A DNA stretch of 64,000 nt from Afifella aestuarii (GCF_004023665.1 NZ_SAUF01000005.1:682001-746000); one strand, 5' to 3'. Positions 50,335-60,455 are shown, counted from the stretch's first letter. Notes: a model not told the origin generated them from the sequence alone. Translations and numbers: made by a program.

Positions 50335-51272
50335 CAGCTTGTCGCGGGCTTCTTTGCGGTTTCCGGCGGGGCCACCTTCTCAGGCCGCAGATTGAAGAAG
50401 ATCAGCATCGGCGCGGCAATGAAGACCGTGGAGTACGTGCCGATGAAAACGCCCCAGATCATCGCCGCCGTGAATGAACGGATGACCGCTCCGCCAAAGA
50501 AGAACAAAGCGGCAAGCGCGATTAGCGTAGTCAAAGACGTCAACAGCGTCCGAGACAGGGTCTGATTGACCGATAGATCGATGATGCCCCGGATCGGCGT
50601 CTGCTTGAACTTCCGCAGCATTTCACGCACGCGGTCGAAGATCACCACGGTGTCGTTCAGCGAATAGCCGACGATCGTCAAAATCGCAGCGATCGAAGAC
50701 AGATTGAACTCGATCTGCGTGATCGTGAAAAACCCGATGGTCAAGACGACGTCGTGAAGAAGCGATGCGATGGCACCGATGGCGAACTGCCATTCGAACC
50801 GGAACCAGATATAAAGCAGCACGCCGACGAGCGTCACGAGGACGGCGATCGTCCCGGTCTCCGCAAGCTCTCCGGAGACACGCGGCCCGACGACTTCGAC
50901 GCGGCGATAATTGTAAGCGTCGAAGCCAAGCGCATTCTGCACTTTCTGGACGGCCGCCTGCTGCGCCTCGTCGCCGCCTGGCTGCGTTGCGATCCGGATG
51001 ATGGCTTCGTTGCCGGAGCCGAAGCCCTGGACCTCGAAATCACCGAGTTCGAGCGGCTGCAGAGTTTGCCGAACAGCGCCGATATCGACGGCTCCGCTCT
51101 GGCTTTGCACCTCAATCAGCGTGCCGCCCTTGAAGTCGATGCCGAGATTAAGACCGACGACAAAAAACAAGACGAGCGACACCACCATAGCGACCACTGA
51201 GGCAGGGAAGCCCCAGCGCGCAAAGCGCATGAACGGGATCGTGGTTTCGTCGGGAACGATGCGAAATGGCAT
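50334..51272 (-). CDS. secF: Protein translocase subunit SecF
   Basis: Inner-membrane partner of SecD that uses the proton gradient to pull exported proteins through SecYEG. About 312 residues: TM1 then the periplasmic domain opening LGIDFKGGTLIEVQ, followed by five more membrane segments with the VGYSLNDTVVIFDRVRE block in TM4/5. The ATG at 51272 lies 8 bases after the secD stop; an upstream extension to 51320 overlaps secD. It overlaps the NDUFAF3-like start. Confidence 0.95.
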   Translation of the reverse strand: MPFRIVPDETTIPFMRFARWGFPASVVAMVVSLVLFFVVGLNLGIDFKGGTLIEVQSQSGAVDIGAVRQTLQPLELGDFEVQGFGSGNEAIIRIATQPGGDEAQQAAVQKVQNALGFDAYNYRRVEVVGPRVSGELAETGTIAVLVTLVGVLLYIWFRFEWQFAIGAIASLLHDVVLTIGFFTITQIEFNLSSIAAILTIVGYSLNDTVVIFDRVREMLRKFKQTPIRGIIDLSVNQTLSRTLLTSLTTLIALAALFFFGGAVIRSFTAAMIWGVFIGTYSTVFIAAPMLIFFNLRPEKVAPPETAKKPATS

Positions 51273-51280
51273 AGCGATAC

Positions 51281-52885
51281 TCAGATCGGCACTGTCTTGG
51301 GACGCTGCGAGCGAACCCAAACGGCGACGATGAAGCGGGTCAGAACAAAGGCGGTGAAGACGGTCGTCAGAATGCCGAGAGCAAGAGTGACCGCAAAACC
51401 ACGGATCGGACCGGAACCCAGGGCGAAAAGCGCAAAGGCCGCGATCAGGGTCGTAATGTTGGCATCAAGGATCGTACCAAGCGCACGGCTGAAACCAGCC
51501 TCGATCGCATTGATCGCGGACCGCCCCAGCTTCGATTCCTCGCGTATTCGCTCAAAGATCAGCACGTTCGCGTCGACCGCCATACCGACCGTCAGCACGA
51601 TGCCGGCAATGCCTGGAAGCGTCAGCGTGGCCTGCAACAGCGTCAAGAGCGCAAGCAGGAGCACGATGTTGCAGATCAAGGCGACATTCGCGAAGACGCC
51701 CAAGAGGCCGTAGACGAGCACCATAAACACGACGACACCGGCGGTGCCGATCAACGCGGCGATCTCACCGGCTGCGATCGAATCCCTTCCGAGGCTGGGT
51801 CCGACAGTCCGTTCCTCGACGATCGTAAGGTCGGCAGGAAGGGCGCCGGCCCGCAGCAGAACGGCGAGGTTCTGCGCGCTTTCGACCGTGAAATTGCCTT
51901 CAATCTGTCCCGAACCACCGAGGATGGGGGAGCGGATGACCGGGGCCGTGATGTATTTGTTGTCGAGGACGACCGCGAAGCGACGCCCGACATTCTGCTG
52001 CGTCAGCTGCCCGAAAATCGACCCGCCGCGGGAATTGAAGCGGAAGGTGACGATCGGCGTATTCGTCTGCTGATCAAATGCCGGCTGAGCGTCGACGAGA
52101 TCATCGCCCGAAAGCCGGGCCCGCGATTCGACCAGAACCGGGCCATCATCGGGATCGGCCGGCTCGACGATCTCACATCCGGCGGGGGGACGCCCCTGCT
52201 GTGCGGAGACGACATCGCCCTCCGGGCATTCCAGATGGAACGTCATCTTCGCCGTCTGGCCGAGGATTTCCTTCAGTCGGCTCGTATCCTCAAGGCCCGG
52301 AACCTGGACGAGAATGCGATCGTCGCCCTCGCGCTGGATCGTCGGCTCGGTCGTCCCGAGCGCATTGATACGACGTCCGAGAACGGACAGGCTCTGCTCG
52401 ACCGCAGAGCGGGTGCGCTCTTCAAGTCCCGCCTCGGTCAGGTTCAGCGTCACCTGCGCCCCGTCGCGAGCGACTTCTACCTCGCTCACAGACCCCTGTC
52501 CGAAGAGCCCCGATTGCACGGGATTGGTCAGCGGACGCAGCAGCTGCATCACACGATCTGCTTCGCTCGGCTCGCGCAACGTAAACGTCACGCTTTCTCC
52601 GCGGCTGCGCAGATTGCGGTAGCCGATGCGTTCGTCACGCAAAGTCTGCCGAACATCGCCGACCAGTGTCTGAAGCCGGTCTTTGACCAGCGAATCGCGC
52701 TCCACCTGCAAAAGCAGATGGGCGCCGCCTCTCAGATCGAGGCCGAGGACGATCTGGCGCTTGGGCATGAAAGACGGCCAGGCCTGAACCGTCGCGGCGG
52801 AAAAAAGATTGGGAAGTGTCACGATCACCCCCGCCACGAGGACGAGGATGATGAGGACGATCTTCCAACGAGCGAAATAGAGCAT
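51281..52885 (-). CDS. secD: Protein translocase subunit SecD
   Basis: Large subunit of the SecDF export motor, 534 residues: N-terminal membrane segment, the periplasmic P1 head (LGLDLRGGAHLLLQV) and five membrane segments with TVGMAVDANVLIFERIREE, which holds the proton-transport Asp. Gene order yajC-secD-secF with 19- and 8-base gaps is the standard auxiliary Sec operon. Confidence 0.96.
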   Translation of the reverse strand: MLYFARWKIVLIILVLVAGVIVTLPNLFSAATVQAWPSFMPKRQIVLGLDLRGGAHLLLQVERDSLVKDRLQTLVGDVRQTLRDERIGYRNLRSRGESVTFTLREPSEADRVMQLLRPLTNPVQSGLFGQGSVSEVEVARDGAQVTLNLTEAGLEERTRSAVEQSLSVLGRRINALGTTEPTIQREGDDRILVQVPGLEDTSRLKEILGQTAKMTFHLECPEGDVVSAQQGRPPAGCEIVEPADPDDGPVLVESRARLSGDDLVDAQPAFDQQTNTPIVTFRFNSRGGSIFGQLTQQNVGRRFAVVLDNKYITAPVIRSPILGGSGQIEGNFTVESAQNLAVLLRAGALPADLTIVEERTVGPSLGRDSIAAGEIAALIGTAGVVVFMVLVYGLLGVFANVALICNIVLLLALLTLLQATLTLPGIAGIVLTVGMAVDANVLIFERIREESKLGRSAINAIEAGFSRALGTILDANITTLIAAFALFALGSGPIRGFAVTLALGILTTVFTAFVLTRFIVAVWVRSQRPKTVPI

Positions 52886-52904
52886 GAAAAGGCGGGTCCT
52901 GGAC

Positions 52905-53243
52905 TCAGGCGACGGAGCCGCTCACCGGCTCGGCCTTTGCTCGAACCTCATAAATGAGGCCTCTTTGCGCCCGCACCTTCACGCCTTCGGCAATTTGCAC
53001 TTCGAGCTCGTTGTCGTCGATCACCTTGGTGACCTTGCCGATGAGCCCGCCACCGGTCACCACCGTGTCGCCACGACGGATCGCCTTCAGCATCTCTTCC
53101 CGCTTCTTCGCCTGCTGGCGCTGCGGACGGATGATGAGAAAATACATGATCACGAAGATCAGGATGAAAGGCAGAAGCGAAATCAACATCTCACCGCCGC
53201 CACCTGCGCCTGCGCCTTGCGCATAGGCCGGAGTCACGAACAT
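52905..53243 (-). CDS. yajC: Preprotein translocase subunit YajC
   Basis: Single-pass membrane protein of 112 residues that associates with SecDF and AcrB in E. coli. The membrane segment is at about 21-40 (LISLLPFILIFVIMYFLIIR) and is followed by the cytosolic RPQRQQAKKREEML block and the GDTVVTGGGLIGKVTKV beta domain, all family hallmarks. The ATG at 53243 has GAGGCC upstream. First gene of yajC-secD-secF; divergent from the DUF815 ATPase. Confidence 0.94.
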   Translation of the reverse strand: MFVTPAYAQGAGAGGGGEMLISLLPFILIFVIMYFLIIRPQRQQAKKREEMLKAIRRGDTVVTGGGLIGKVTKVIDDNELEVQIAEGVKVRAQRGLIYEVRAKAEPVSGSVA

Positions 53244-53398
53244 AAAGGCCTCGGAATTTGCTTGCGGACCCGTCGGTCCAAACCGGCGCGGACTATAGCT
53301 GTGGCGCGCCCCTTTGCAACCGGTCCCGGCACGAGCGGTCTGTCGACCCCTCAATCCTTATGTTACCGAGACGCCCCGCCTGTAGGACGTGAACCCAA

Positions 53399-54265
53399 GT
53401 GACTCAAGACCAAACGCAAAACCTCATTCCGCTCCTGGAACGGATTGCCGGTGCTTTGGAGCGGCTTGCTCCGCCCGTGGCACCGCCGCTCGATCTCTCG
53501 GCAGATGCCTATGTGTGGGATCCGCAGCCGCCTCGTCTCATCCCGGTGAAGAACGTGAACCGGCTCGAAATCGAGCTTTTGCAGGGCATAGACCGGTCCC
53601 GCGACACGCTGCTTGAGAACACGCGGCACTTCGCCAAAGGCTATGCGGCCAACAACGCTTTGCTTTGGGGCGCCCGCGGGATGGGAAAATCCTCGCTGGT
53701 GAAATCGGTTCACGCACAGGTCTCAGCCGAAGCCCCTGAGACGCCTCTCAAGCTCGTCGAAATCCATCGCGAGGATATCAACACACTGCCCGATTTGATG
53801 AACACCATCCGCGATCGGCCGGAGCGATTCATCTTTTTCTGCGACGACTTGTCCTTCGACGCGGATGACACGTCCTACAAATCGCTGAAAGCCGCACTCG
53901 AAGGCGGTGTCGAAGGGCGGCCGCGCAACGTGATCTTCTACGCGACCTCCAACCGCCGCCACCTGCTCCCCCGCGACATGATCGAGAACGAGCATTCGAC
54001 AGCGATCAATCCGTCGGAGGCGGTGCAGGAAAAGGTGTCGCTGTCAGACCGCTTCGGCCTGTGGCTCGGCTTTCATCACTGTGATCAGACACAGTATCTC
54101 GCGATGGTGCGCGCCTACGTGGAGCACTTCGGCATCGCGATGCCGGAAGAGGAATGGCGTCCTCAGGCCCTGGAATGGGCAACGACGCGGGGAAGTCGCT
54201 CCGGCCGCGTCGCCTGGCAGTTCATTCAGGATCTCGCAGGGCGGACGGGTCAGTCGCTCGGCTGA
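53399..54265 (+). CDS. DUF815 family AAA ATPase
   Basis: P-loop ATPase of 288 residues of DUF815. Walker A is GARGMGKSS (about residue 88), Walker B FIFFCDDLSF, and an arginine-rich sensor region follows (YATSNRRHLLPRDM). The conserved block DRFGLWLGFHHCDQTQYLAMV is present. Function is not established; a role near protein export is only suggested by its place beside yajC. Translation starts at GTG. It is divergent from yajC-secDF and converges with the M23 gene. Confidence 0.88.
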   Translation: MTQDQTQNLIPLLERIAGALERLAPPVAPPLDLSADAYVWDPQPPRLIPVKNVNRLEIELLQGIDRSRDTLLENTRHFAKGYAANNALLWGARGMGKSSLVKSVHAQVSAEAPETPLKLVEIHREDINTLPDLMNTIRDRPERFIFFCDDLSFDADDTSYKSLKAALEGGVEGRPRNVIFYATSNRRHLLPRDMIENEHSTAINPSEAVQEKVSLSDRFGLWLGFHHCDQTQYLAMVRAYVEHFGIAMPEEEWRPQALEWATTRGSRSGRVAWQFIQDLAGRTGQSLG

Positions 54266-54299
54266 CTGACCCCTGCCCGAAAATCCGGAAGGCGCCCGC

Positions 54300-55502
54300 T
54301 TAAGCGGACGCCATATGTCCGACCGGATTGACCGGGGTCGCTCCCTTGCGGAGCTCGAAATGCACCTGCGGCGAGGTGACGTTGCCGCTCATTCCGGACT
54401 TCGCGATGATCTGACCGCGCCGGATCTTCTCACCACGCTTCACCAGCAGCTCGCTGTTGTGGGCATAGGCCGAAACCCAGCCGCCCTCGTGCCGCACGAG
54501 GATCAGATTGCCGTAGCTCTTCAGCTCATTGCCCGCATAGATGACGGTGCCGTCTTCGGCAGCCTTGACGGCTGTACCCTCCGGCACGGCGAGATTGATG
54601 CCGTCATTGCGTTCACCGTTCGGCTTGCTGCCAAACTCCGCGATGATGCGCCCGTGCACCGGCCAGCGGAAGCCTGCGCCTCCAGACTTGGCCGTGGTGT
54701 CGGCTGCAGGCGCCGCGCTTTCAGCCTTGGGCTCAGCGGACGGCGGCGTGTAGCTCACAGGCGTCTTTTCGGGCCGCACCTCAGGCGTGGCTTCCGGCTG
54801 TGCATCCGACATCGTTCCGTCTTTTGGATCGACACGCGCAACCTGCGTTCCGCCGCCGGACGGAATCGTCAGCGTCTGACCGGGGCGAATATTGCCGCCT
54901 TCAATGTTGTTGGCCGAGGCGAGCTCGCTCGTCGTGACGCCATGCGCATGGGCGATACTCCAAAGCGAATCACCGGAGCGAACTGTATAGCCCCCGCTTG
55001 AGGCCACGTTGTTTTGCTGGCGCGGCTGCGGGGCCTCGGTCCGCGCAACCGCAGGCTCCGCCCGGCGGGGCTGAGGCGTGCCCTGCGAATCGACGTTCAG
55101 CTTGCCGAGAGGCTTCGGCATACCGCTCGGTGCATAAGGCTCCGGCGGCGTATAGGGCTTCGGAGCGGCTGCCTGCTGTTGCGGGGAGCTCGTCGGCGCG
55201 CGCGAGTAACTCTGCTGCGCCCCAGCGGAACCCGGATAATTGTAGGCGGTCTGATAACCGCCGGATGGCGGCGGCAATTGCCGCGACTGGACCGCGGGCG
55301 ATGGCGCCGCGAACTGTTGCGGTGCCTGATAGGCAGTCGCCTGGGCTGTAATTGTCTGCTGCTGATTCGCCGTTGAGCCGGTGTAGATGGGCTCAGTCAG
55401 ACGTATGGCATCGGCGCTGCACCCGGCACCGAGCCCGGTAATCAGGGCGAGCGCGCTAATGCGGGTGAACCAGAAGCTGGCAGACTGACGGTATGACCTC
55501 AT
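54300..55502 (-). CDS. NlpD-like LysM/M23 lipoprotein with degenerate catalytic site
   Basis: Outer-membrane lipoprotein (lipobox TGLGAGC, Cys28) of 400 residues with a long Pro/Gln/Ala-rich linker, a LysM peptidoglycan-binding domain (about 172-213) and a C-terminal M23 domain (about 278-395). The zinc ligands of active M23 endopeptidases are mostly absent: Asn299 and Asn303 replace His and Asp, and Gln379 replaces the first His of HxH (His381 remains). This matches EnvC/NlpD-type activators of cell-wall amidases at division, not enzymes. It follows pcm on the same strand by 95 bases. Confidence 0.9.
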   Translation of the reverse strand: MRSYRQSASFWFTRISALALITGLGAGCSADAIRLTEPIYTGSTANQQQTITAQATAYQAPQQFAAPSPAVQSRQLPPPSGGYQTAYNYPGSAGAQQSYSRAPTSSPQQQAAAPKPYTPPEPYAPSGMPKPLGKLNVDSQGTPQPRRAEPAVARTEAPQPRQQNNVASSGGYTVRSGDSLWSIAHAHGVTTSELASANNIEGGNIRPGQTLTIPSGGGTQVARVDPKDGTMSDAQPEATPEVRPEKTPVSYTPPSAEPKAESAAPAADTTAKSGGAGFRWPVHGRIIAEFGSKPNGERNDGINLAVPEGTAVKAAEDGTVIYAGNELKSYGNLILVRHEGGWVSAYAHNSELLVKRGEKIRRGQIIAKSGMSGNVTSPQVHFELRKGATPVNPVGHMASA

Positions 55503-55597
55503 CGAACAAACTCACGCAGGCATTGGGGATGCTGACGTGATGTAAAAGCATTAACATTGAAAAGGCGTTAAGGGACGCCGGCAAAACGAACCGAAAA

Positions 55598-56269
55598 TCA
55601 AAGATTGCGGGCAATTCCTTCGATCAGCGGCACGAAACGGACGGCGCCGAGATCGCGGGTGTCCACCCGTGTCCCCTCTTTACGGAAAAGCGTCAGCCGC
55701 TGCACGGCATCGACAGGTCCGACCGGCGCAACGAGAATGCCGCCATCGACCAGCTGTGCGACGAGTTTGGCGGGCGCAACGGCCGCCGCAGCCGTGACCA
55801 GGATCCGATCGAAGGGCGCCTGTGTCGGCCATCCCTTCGACCCGTCGGCGACAATGCCGGCGATATTTGTGATGCCGAGAAGATCCCAGCGCGTCTGCGC
55901 CAGCTCCAACAGCGTCCGATAGCGCTCGAGCGTCGTGACCCGGCGCGAAAGCCTGGCGAGAATGGCGGCCTGATAGCCGGACCCGGTACCGATCTCCAGA
56001 ACATGGTGACGCGGTTCGAGCTCAAGCGCCGCCGTCATCATTGCAACCACGGAAGGCGCACTGATGGTCTGCCCGCATTCGATCGGCAAGGCGCGATCGA
56101 GATAGGCATCGTCTCGATAGAGATCTGGGACGAAAGCCTCGCGCGGCACCGTCTCGATCGCCCCGAGCACCTTTCGGTCGGAAATACCGAGTTCACGCAG
56201 CCTCAAAATGAGGCTGGCCAGCCGAACTCGCGCCTCCGGATCTGGCTCGATTGCAGGATCGTCGTTCAC
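55598..56269 (-). CDS. pcm: Protein-L-isoaspartate O-methyltransferase
   Basis: SAM-dependent repair methyltransferase for isoaspartyl residues in aged proteins, 223 residues. Motif I of the Rossmann methyltransferase ([16 protein letters not shown]), the substrate segment [19 protein letters not shown] and the post-I ADGSKGWP are visible. It overlaps surE by 4 bases (ATGA), and these two stress-survival genes are coupled after serS. Confidence 0.95.
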   Translation of the reverse strand: MNDDPAIEPDPEARVRLASLILRLRELGISDRKVLGAIETVPREAFVPDLYRDDAYLDRALPIECGQTISAPSVVAMMTAALELEPRHHVLEIGTGSGYQAAILARLSRRVTTLERYRTLLELAQTRWDLLGITNIAGIVADGSKGWPTQAPFDRILVTAAAAVAPAKLVAQLVDGGILVAPVGPVDAVQRLTLFRKEGTRVDTRDLGAVRFVPLIEGIARNL

Positions 56270-57054
56270 GAAGATGCCCGTTTTGCCCCGCTTGGAGCCG
56301 TGAAATGGCGTGTGAGCTCCTGGCGGGCAGGCTCATCGGTCATGTCCAGAGACAAGGGCGTGACGGAAATATAGCCCTGCGCGAGCGCCGCCAGATCGGT
56401 CTCCGGGGGCGGCTCCATCTTCGAGTGCTTGAAGGCGATCCAGAAATACGGCCGCCCGCGCCCGTCGCGACGTTCGTCGATATGCATCCAGTCGGCGGCG
56501 CGCTTTCCCTGGCGCGTGAGAAGAACGCCCGAAACATCGTCAGCTGTTCGATTGGGAAAGTTGACGTTGATGAGAACGCCTGGCGCCAGCTGCAAACCGA
56601 GCACGCGCTCGATGATCCCAGGGGCATGCGCTCTCGCGCAATCCCATCTCGGATCGTCGATCGTGTCCGCCCCGAACGCCTGCGACAGAGCGAAGGAGCG
56701 AATCCCGAGGATCGTCCCTTCGATCGCACCCGCAACCGTACCGGAATAGCTCACATCGTCGGCGATGTTCTGTCCCCGATTGACGCCAGAGATCACCAGA
56801 TCCGGCTTTTCGCCGATGACGACCTTCGAGGCCATGATCACGCAATCCGTCGGCGTTCCGCGCACGGCGAAATGGCGTTCGTCCACCTCTCGCAAGCGCA
56901 GAGGATCACTCAGGGTCAAGGCATGCGCCACACCGGATTGATCCGTCTCAGGCGCGACCACCCACACATCGTCGGAAAGCGCGCGCGCGATCTCCTCCGC
57001 GACCTTCAGGCCCGGAGCATGGATTCCATCATCGTTGGTGACGAGAATCTTCAT
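56266..57054 (-). CDS. surE: 5'/3'-nucleotidase SurE
   Basis: Metal-dependent nucleotidase/polyphosphatase of 262 residues. The N-terminal active site [16 protein letters not shown] (Asp-Asp metal ligands) and the SGVNRGQN block with its conserved Asn are intact. It overlaps both neighbours by 4 bases: the serS stop before it and the pcm start after it, giving a tightly coupled serS-surE-pcm unit, a conserved arrangement in alphaproteobacteria. Confidence 0.96.
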   Translation of the reverse strand: MKILVTNDDGIHAPGLKVAEEIARALSDDVWVVAPETDQSGVAHALTLSDPLRLREVDERHFAVRGTPTDCVIMASKVVIGEKPDLVISGVNRGQNIADDVSYSGTVAGAIEGTILGIRSFALSQAFGADTIDDPRWDCARAHAPGIIERVLGLQLAPGVLINVNFPNRTADDVSGVLLTRQGKRAADWMHIDERRDGRGRPYFWIAFKHSKMEPPPETDLAALAQGYISVTPLSLDMTDEPARQELTRHFTAPSGAKRASS

Positions 57055-58352
57055 GCGCCGATCCGCTCCATGCCACCCATATAACGCCGCAGCACCTCCG
57101 GCACCGTGATCGAGCCATCGTCATTGCGGTAATTCTCCATGACGGCGATCAGGGCACGCCCGACCGCCACGCCGGAACCGTTCAACGTATGCACGAACTT
57201 CGGCTGCTTTTCGCCTTCGGCCCGGTAGCGGGCGTTCATCCGACGCGCCTGGAAGTCGCCGCACACGGAACACGACGAGATTTCCCGGTAGGCGCCCTGC
57301 CCTGGCAGCCAGACTTCGATGTCGTAAGTGCGCCGCGCGGAAAATCCCATGTCACCCGTCGAGAGAACCATGACGCGGTATGGCAATCCGAGCTTTTTGA
57401 GCACCGTTTCGGCACACGCCGTCATGCGCTCATGCTCTTCGAGGCTCGCCTGCTGGCTGGTGATGGAGACGAGCTCGACCTTGTTGAACTGATGCTGCCG
57501 CAGCATGCCGCGCGTATCGCGCCCGGCCGAACCCGCTTCCGACCTGAAACAAGGCGTCAACGCCGTGAAGCGGAGCGGCAGCTCCGCTTCTTCGAGGATC
57601 GTCTCACGAACGAGATTGGTGAGCGGCACTTCCGCCGTCGGAATGAGCCAGAGACGCGCGGCCGCGGCTTCATCGTCATCGACGGCTGCGGTCGCATAGA
57701 GATCTTCGGCAAACTTCGGCAGCTGCGCAGTGCCAAAAAGCGCATCATCCCGCACCAGGGTCGGCGGCGCGACCTCCGTGTAGCCATGCTCGCTCGTATG
57801 AAGATCGAGCATGAACTGGCCGAGTGCCCGCTCCAGACGCGCGAGCTGGCCCTTGAGCACCACGAAGCGCGAGCCGGAGAGTTTTGCCGCGCTTTCAAAG
57901 TCCATCAGGCCGAGAGCCTCACCGATCTCGTAATGCTCCGGCGCGCTATCGCTCAACATTGGATCGCCGAAGAGGCGCAGCTCGACATTGGCCGTTTCGT
58001 CGGGGCCCACGGGCACGTCGGGCAAGGGAACGTTCGGGATTTCGGCGAGCGCCGTTCGCAGCGCTTCCTCGAGCGCCCGCTCCTGAGCTTCGCCCTCCTG
58101 GATGGCACTCTTCAGCTTGGCAACCTCGTCGATGAGGTTTTGGGCCGCGGCTTCATCGCCGGACGCCTTCGCCTTGCCGATCTGTTTCGAAGCCTGATTG
58201 CGCGCGTTCTGCGCTTCCTGCAATTGACGGATATGAGCGCGTCGCTCATCGTCGATATCGATCAGGCGTTGAGCGGCCGGCTCCGCCCCTCGATCAGCAA
58301 GAGCGCGGTCGAGCGCCTGCGGATCTTGGCGAATCCATGTGATGTCGAGCAT
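57051..58352 (-). CDS. serS: Seryl-tRNA synthetase
   Basis: Charges tRNA-Ser; class II synthetase of 433 residues. The N-terminal long coiled-coil arm (about 25-110) contacts tRNA; motif 2 is [21 protein letters not shown] and motif 3 [37 protein letters not shown] is the serine pocket. It opens the serS-surE-pcm unit, 153 bases after tatC on the same strand. Confidence 0.97.
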   Translation of the reverse strand: MLDITWIRQDPQALDRALADRGAEPAAQRLIDIDDERRAHIRQLQEAQNARNQASKQIGKAKASGDEAAAQNLIDEVAKLKSAIQEGEAQERALEEALRTALAEIPNVPLPDVPVGPDETANVELRLFGDPMLSDSAPEHYEIGEALGLMDFESAAKLSGSRFVVLKGQLARLERALGQFMLDLHTSEHGYTEVAPPTLVRDDALFGTAQLPKFAEDLYATAAVDDDEAAAARLWLIPTAEVPLTNLVRETILEEAELPLRFTALTPCFRSEAGSAGRDTRGMLRQHQFNKVELVSITSQQASLEEHERMTACAETVLKKLGLPYRVMVLSTGDMGFSARRTYDIEVWLPGQGAYREISSCSVCGDFQARRMNARYRAEGEKQPKFVHTLNGSGVAVGRALIAVMENYRNDDGSITVPEVLRRYMGGMERIGA

Positions 58353-58505
58353 CTTTCGCGAACCTCTGCTGGACGCCTTGCGGCGACTCCGCGTGCTTGT
58401 CTATGGCCGCAGGGCGTAACGCAACGACGGCAGCGGTCAAGTCTCGCGTTGAGGAAGATCCGTCGATCTGGATGACTTCAGCCGTCCAAGACCAGGTTCA
58501 CCCGA

Positions 58506-59291
58506 CTATGTCGCAGCTTCCTCGTCCCTTGCAGCATTCTTCAGTTCCACCCGCCGAACGGCGTAGATGGAGATTTCGTAGAGAAGAATTGTCGGCAAAG
58601 CGAGACCGATCTGGCTGATCGGATCAGGCGGCGTAAGGATCGCCGCCAGGATGAAGGCGATCATGATGGCGTATTTGCGCTTGGCCTTGAGGATCGCCGC
58701 ATCGACGATCCCGACGCGGCCGAGAAGCGTCAGGACGACCGGAAGCTGGAACACGAGGCCAAAGGCAAAAATCAGCGTCATGATGAGGCTGAGATACTCG
58801 TTCACCTTCGGCAGAAGCTCGATCGATGCGCGCCCGGCCCCACCTGTCTGTTCCATCGACAGGAAGAAGGCGAGCGCAAGCGGCATCACCGCGAAATAAA
58901 CGAGCGCCGCGCCGATGATGAAGAGGATCGGCGTGGCGATCAGGTAGGGATAGAAAGCCTGACGTTCATGCTTGTAGAGCCCCGGCGCCACGAATTTGTA
59001 GATCTGATTGGCAATGACCGGGAAGGCCAGGAAGAGCGCGCCAAAGAAGGCGAGCTTCATCTGCGTGAAAAAATACTCCTGCGGAGCGGTAAAAATCAGA
59101 CGGATGCTGCGGTCCGCACCGGCTGCGCGCTCATAGGGAATGATCAGCAGATTGAAGATCTGGTCCGCAAAATAGAAGCAGACCACGAAGGCGATCGCGA
59201 TTGCGATCAAGGCGCGCAGAAGACGCTGACGCAGTTCGATCAGATGTTCGATCAACGGCGCCCGTGAGGCTTCGATATCGTCGTCGCTCAT
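58506..59291 (-). CDS. tatC: Sec-independent protein translocase subunit TatC
   Basis: Polytopic receptor of the twin-arginine export pathway for folded proteins, 261 residues with six membrane segments. Family blocks: PLIEHLIELRQRLLRALI (cytosolic N-terminus, including the signal-peptide-binding Glu), FTAPQEYFFTQMKLAFFGALFLAFPV and the FGLVFQLPVV segment. It overlaps tatB by 4 bases; tatA-tatB-tatC are consecutive here on the minus strand. Confidence 0.96.
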   Translation of the reverse strand: MSDDDIEASRAPLIEHLIELRQRLLRALIAIAIAFVVCFYFADQIFNLLIIPYERAAGADRSIRLIFTAPQEYFFTQMKLAFFGALFLAFPVIANQIYKFVAPGLYKHERQAFYPYLIATPILFIIGAALVYFAVMPLALAFFLSMEQTGGAGRASIELLPKVNEYLSLIMTLIFAFGLVFQLPVVLTLLGRVGIVDAAILKAKRKYAIMIAFILAAILTPPDPISQIGLALPTILLYEISIYAVRRVELKNAARDEEAAT

Positions 59292-59821
59292 GCTGCGTCG
59301 CTCGTGCGCGGGCTTCCGCCTCTGCTGTCGGGAGCTTCTTCGGCCACCCCGTCATCCTTGCTCGACGCCACGTCCTGCACCTTTTCTTCCGCCGGTGCCG
59401 CGCCCTCGTCCACACCCGTCGCAGGCTCCGCCGTTTCAGGTTCGGCCGACGCGGGTTCGGTCGATGCGGAAGGCGTCTCCTCTGTGGGCGCCAGAGCGGA
59501 TGGCACCGTCTCTGTCGCCGACTTCTGGCCGCTCCGATTGGCGGCGGCCTCGACGTCCTTCTTGACGCCAGCGAGCGGGTCCATCTTGGAAATCGATTGC
59601 AGAGACTGCCGGGTTTCGTCCAGCCCGGCCTGCCGCTCAGCCTCTTTCAGAGCATCGTCGAGCTGACGTTTGAAATCGTTCGCGGTGCGACGGATCTGGC
59701 CCATCGTCTTGCCGAACGTGCGCAGCATCCCCGGCAGATCTTTCGGCCCGACGACGATAATCGCCACACCGGCGATCACCACCAGTTCAGTCCAGCCGAT
59801 ATCAAACATGGCCGAGCTCAA
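59288..59821 (-). CDS. tatB: Sec-independent protein translocase subunit TatB
   Basis: Single-TM component that binds Tat substrates with TatC. The 177-residue protein starts with a short membrane helix (FDIGWTELVVIAGVAIIVVG), the PKDLPGMLRTFGKTMGQIRR amphipathic helix that separates TatB from TatA, and a long Ala/Glu/Pro-rich disordered tail unusual only in its length. It overlaps tatC and follows tatA by 36 bases. Confidence 0.94.
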   Translation of the reverse strand: MSSAMFDIGWTELVVIAGVAIIVVGPKDLPGMLRTFGKTMGQIRRTANDFKRQLDDALKEAERQAGLDETRQSLQSISKMDPLAGVKKDVEAAANRSGQKSATETVPSALAPTEETPSASTEPASAEPETAEPATGVDEGAAPAEEKVQDVASSKDDGVAEEAPDSRGGSPRTSDAA

Positions 59822-59857
59822 ACATAGATTGTGCTGGGTTCGCCGTGGCCGATGCCG

Positions 59858-60088
59858 TTAGCCGACCTTGTTCTTCTTCTCCGCCGGCTCCACGCTGGCG
59901 GGGTCGTTGTGCTCGATGGTCCGGGACTGGTTCGTCGACGTGGTGGTGTCGTCGTCGTCCTGCAGGCCCGTCTTGAAGCTCTTGATGCCTTTGGCGACAT
60001 CACCCATCAGGTCAGAGATCTTTCCGCGCCCGAACAGGAGCACGATGATGATCGCGATGATAACGATCTGCCAGAAGCCTATCGACAT
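59858..60088 (-). CDS. tatA: Sec-independent protein translocase subunit TatA
   Basis: Pore-forming Tat subunit, 76 residues: membrane helix (FWQIVIIAIIIVLLFGRGKI) with the conserved FG hinge, then the amphipathic helix LMGDVAKGIKSFKTGL and a charged tail. AAAGG lies upstream of the ATG. It is the first gene of tatABC and is preceded by a gene-free gap of 367 bases, presumably carrying the operon promoter. Confidence 0.95.
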   Translation of the reverse strand: MSIGFWQIVIIAIIIVLLFGRGKISDLMGDVAKGIKSFKTGLQDDDDTTTSTNQSRTIEHNDPASVEPAEKKNKVG

Positions 60089-60455
60089 AGGATAAACCTT
60101 TCAAAACTCGCCACGGCCGGTCGCGGGACTATTGCAAATCGCCGGATTCGCATCAACTCGTCCTCTTCTCCGATCCCCTGCCGCATCACGGAGTTACGGT
60201 CGACATTGAGATCCGGTGGACCAGCGTTTCCTCCACAAAGTCTCGGAGTGATATAAGTGGCCCGATCCTTCAAAGCCACATCGAATTCTGCGCAGTCCGA
60301 AAGAGACGAAACCTTCCGCAAGGTCCGCCTCGGCAAGCGACGCTCATCCACAAGAGCGGTGAGATTGAGGCTGAAATAGCCGGCGTTTTGCCGCAGATCG
60401 GCAAGGGTAAAAATGTGCCGATTTCTGACAATCGTTGAGGCGCCCTATCAATTCC
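60089..60455. other. Gene-free stretch between scpB and tatA
   Basis: The only gap longer than 300 bases. I see no supportable gene, RNA or strong promoter match. A short inverted repeat TTGCCG...CGGCAA lies near 60390-60406 but has no T run. The open frame at 60079-60351 overlaps tatA, lacks a ribosome site and looks like chance. Confidence 0.6.

Noticed and set aside
54291-54311. Inverted repeat at the end of the M23 lipoprotein gene
   Set aside because: It overlaps the coding end and has no T run, so it is not called a terminator.
55530-55575. Possible CtrA site upstream of the M23 lipoprotein
   Set aside because: Two TTAA-like halves are present but 13 bases apart instead of the required 7.
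60079-60351. 90-residue frame upstream of tatA
   Set aside because: It overlaps the tatA start, lacks a ribosome site and has no recognisable sequence.
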